From Cyanobium sp. ATX 6A2 (GTDB lineage Bacteria > Cyanobacteriota > Cyanobacteriia > PCC-6307 > Cyanobiaceae), in the NCBI RefSeq assembly GCF_024346355.1, contig NZ_JAGQCU010000001.1, positions 124,001 through 188,000 on the forward strand: a stretch of 64,000 nucleotides of DNA. Direction: 5' to 3'. Below the pieces are notes generated by a model, which was not told the DNA's origin, did not search any database, and was given only the letters and a program-made list of their open reading frames with translations. Shown in pieces: positions 63,384 to 64,000 of this stretch. The number at the start of each line of letters is the position of its first letter. Positions within the stretch are counted from its first letter, which is position 1. The translations under genes and the position numbers were made by a program.

Positions 63384-64000
63384 GTGACGCCCACCAGGTT
63401 CCGCCGCCTGCTGGCGGCGACCCTCAGCGTGGCGGCCCTGGCCACGAGCTTCAGCCCGGCCCTGGCGGCGGCCCCGGCTGCGGCCCAGGGCCGCAGCGGC
63501 GCGCGCGAGCAGGCCCGCTCCAGGGCGGCCTCGCGCATCGGCGTGTGGCTCACCAACAGCCCCAGCCCGCTCTATTACCAGCCGGCACGGATCGACCAGG
63601 CGGTGAATGAGCTGGCGGCGGCGGGCTTCACCACCCTCTATCCCAATGTATGGAGCCGGGGCACCACCTTCCACCGCAGCCGCTGGGCGCCGATGGAGCC
63701 GGCCCTGGAGAAGGCCAACCCCAATTTCGATCCGATCTGCCACATGACCCGCGCGGCCCAGCGCCGCGGCATGGAGGTTGTCCCGTGGTTCGAATACGGC
63801 CTGATGGAACCGGCCACCGCCGAGGTGGTGAAGCGCAAACCGGAGTGGGTGCTGCAGCGCCGGGACGGCAGCACCGCCTATCCGATGCACGGCACCACCA
63901 TGGTGTGGCTGAACCCGGCCCACCCGGAGGTACGGGAGCGCTTCATCGGCTTGATCACCGAAATCGTGCAGCGCTGCGGCGTGGACGGCATCCAGCTGGA
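63384..64000 (+). CDS. Glycoside-hydrolase-like (GHL10/DUF187) secreted protein, 3' end outside window
   Basis: Open frame from GTG at 63384 to the window edge, 205 residues. Signal peptide (RRLLAATLSVAALATSFSPALAA). Then RIGVWLTNSPSPLYYQ, AAAGFTTLYPNVWSRGTTF, RRGMEVVPWFEYGLM and VWLNPAHPEVRERF, the GHL10/family-10-like pattern seen in many cyanobacteria. Likely a wall or exopolysaccharide glycosidase. 8 bp after prs. Confidence 0.86.
   Translation, partial: MTPTRFRRLLAATLSVAALATSFSPALAAAPAAAQGRSGAREQARSRAASRIGVWLTNSPSPLYYQPARIDQAVNELAAAGFTTLYPNVWSRGTTFHRSRWAPMEPALEKANPNFDPICHMTRAAQRRGMEVVPWFEYGLMEPATAEVVKRKPEWVLQRRDGSTAYPMHGTTMVWLNPAHPEVRERFIGLITEIVQRCGVDGIQL

Noticed and set aside
1-64000. 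CRISPR arrays, tRNAs or rRNAs
   Set aside because: No regularly spaced repeats, cloverleaf-like segments or rRNA blocks were recognised by eye; a covariance-model scan was not possible.

Overview
The window reads as a picocyanobacterial chromosome of the Cyanobium / freshwater Synechococcus type. Most of it is very GC-rich and gene-dense, with many 1-4 bp gene overlaps. It carries genes typical of oxygenic phototrophs: a PsbP-like thylakoid lipoprotein, a PAP/fibrillin protein, a ferredoxin-type 8-vinyl reductase, a group-2 sigma factor and ClpC. GCGATCGC (HIP1) octamers occur at 4700, 26737 and 45879. No rRNA, tRNA or CRISPR array was recognised.

Layout. 1-5.5 kb: housekeeping genes (LCP transferase, FAD oxidoreductase, PsbP-like, recR, lipA, gltS). 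5.5-10.1 kb: an accessory hydrolase group made of a subtilase, a trypsin-like peptidase fused to an endonuclease-I domain, and an SGNH hydrolase. 10.3-17.35 kb: carbohydrate genes (glgX, a Tat-exported alpha-amylase, a UGT-type glycosyltransferase) with a GATase, a fibrillin and a DUF2459 protein. 17.35-21.37 kb: a low-GC island. 21.66-35.4 kb: transporters, a PQQ-type dehydrogenase, a RimK-like / Anbu / glutaminase run, a toxin-antitoxin pair, and two genes broken by single-base frameshifts. 35.4-44 kb: two long minus-strand gene runs, including lysA-cdaA-uppS-bioB-trhO-GST. 44-64 kb: rimI, clpC, a dehydrogenase and a hydrolase, cdsA, cbiT, a PLP decarboxylase, an ABC1 kinase, a sigma factor, a pseudouridine synthase, malQ, bciB, a second LCP protein, prs and the start of a glycoside-hydrolase-like gene.

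The most interesting part is the island at 17345-21366. It has the anatomy of two integron gene cassettes with no visible integrase. Two 86-bp attC-like sites share nearly identical imperfect stem arms. The 7-bp outer box of each attC matches the start of its own cassette. Cassette A encodes a TIR-domain protein whose stop codon lies inside its attC. Cassette B encodes a protein with a divergent DisA/CdaA-like (diadenylate-cyclase-fold) C-terminus, an overlapping all-helical 440-residue protein of unknown function, and perhaps a small third protein. I infer a candidate nucleotide-sensing, TIR-effector defence system carried as mobile cassettes. The host makes its own c-di-AMP synthase, CdaA, at 41756-42586. 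The pairing and the function are inference; the cassette structure is read directly from the sequence.

The second accessory group (subtilase, peptidase-nuclease, SGNH hydrolase) also looks like a conflict or effector module, with weaker support.
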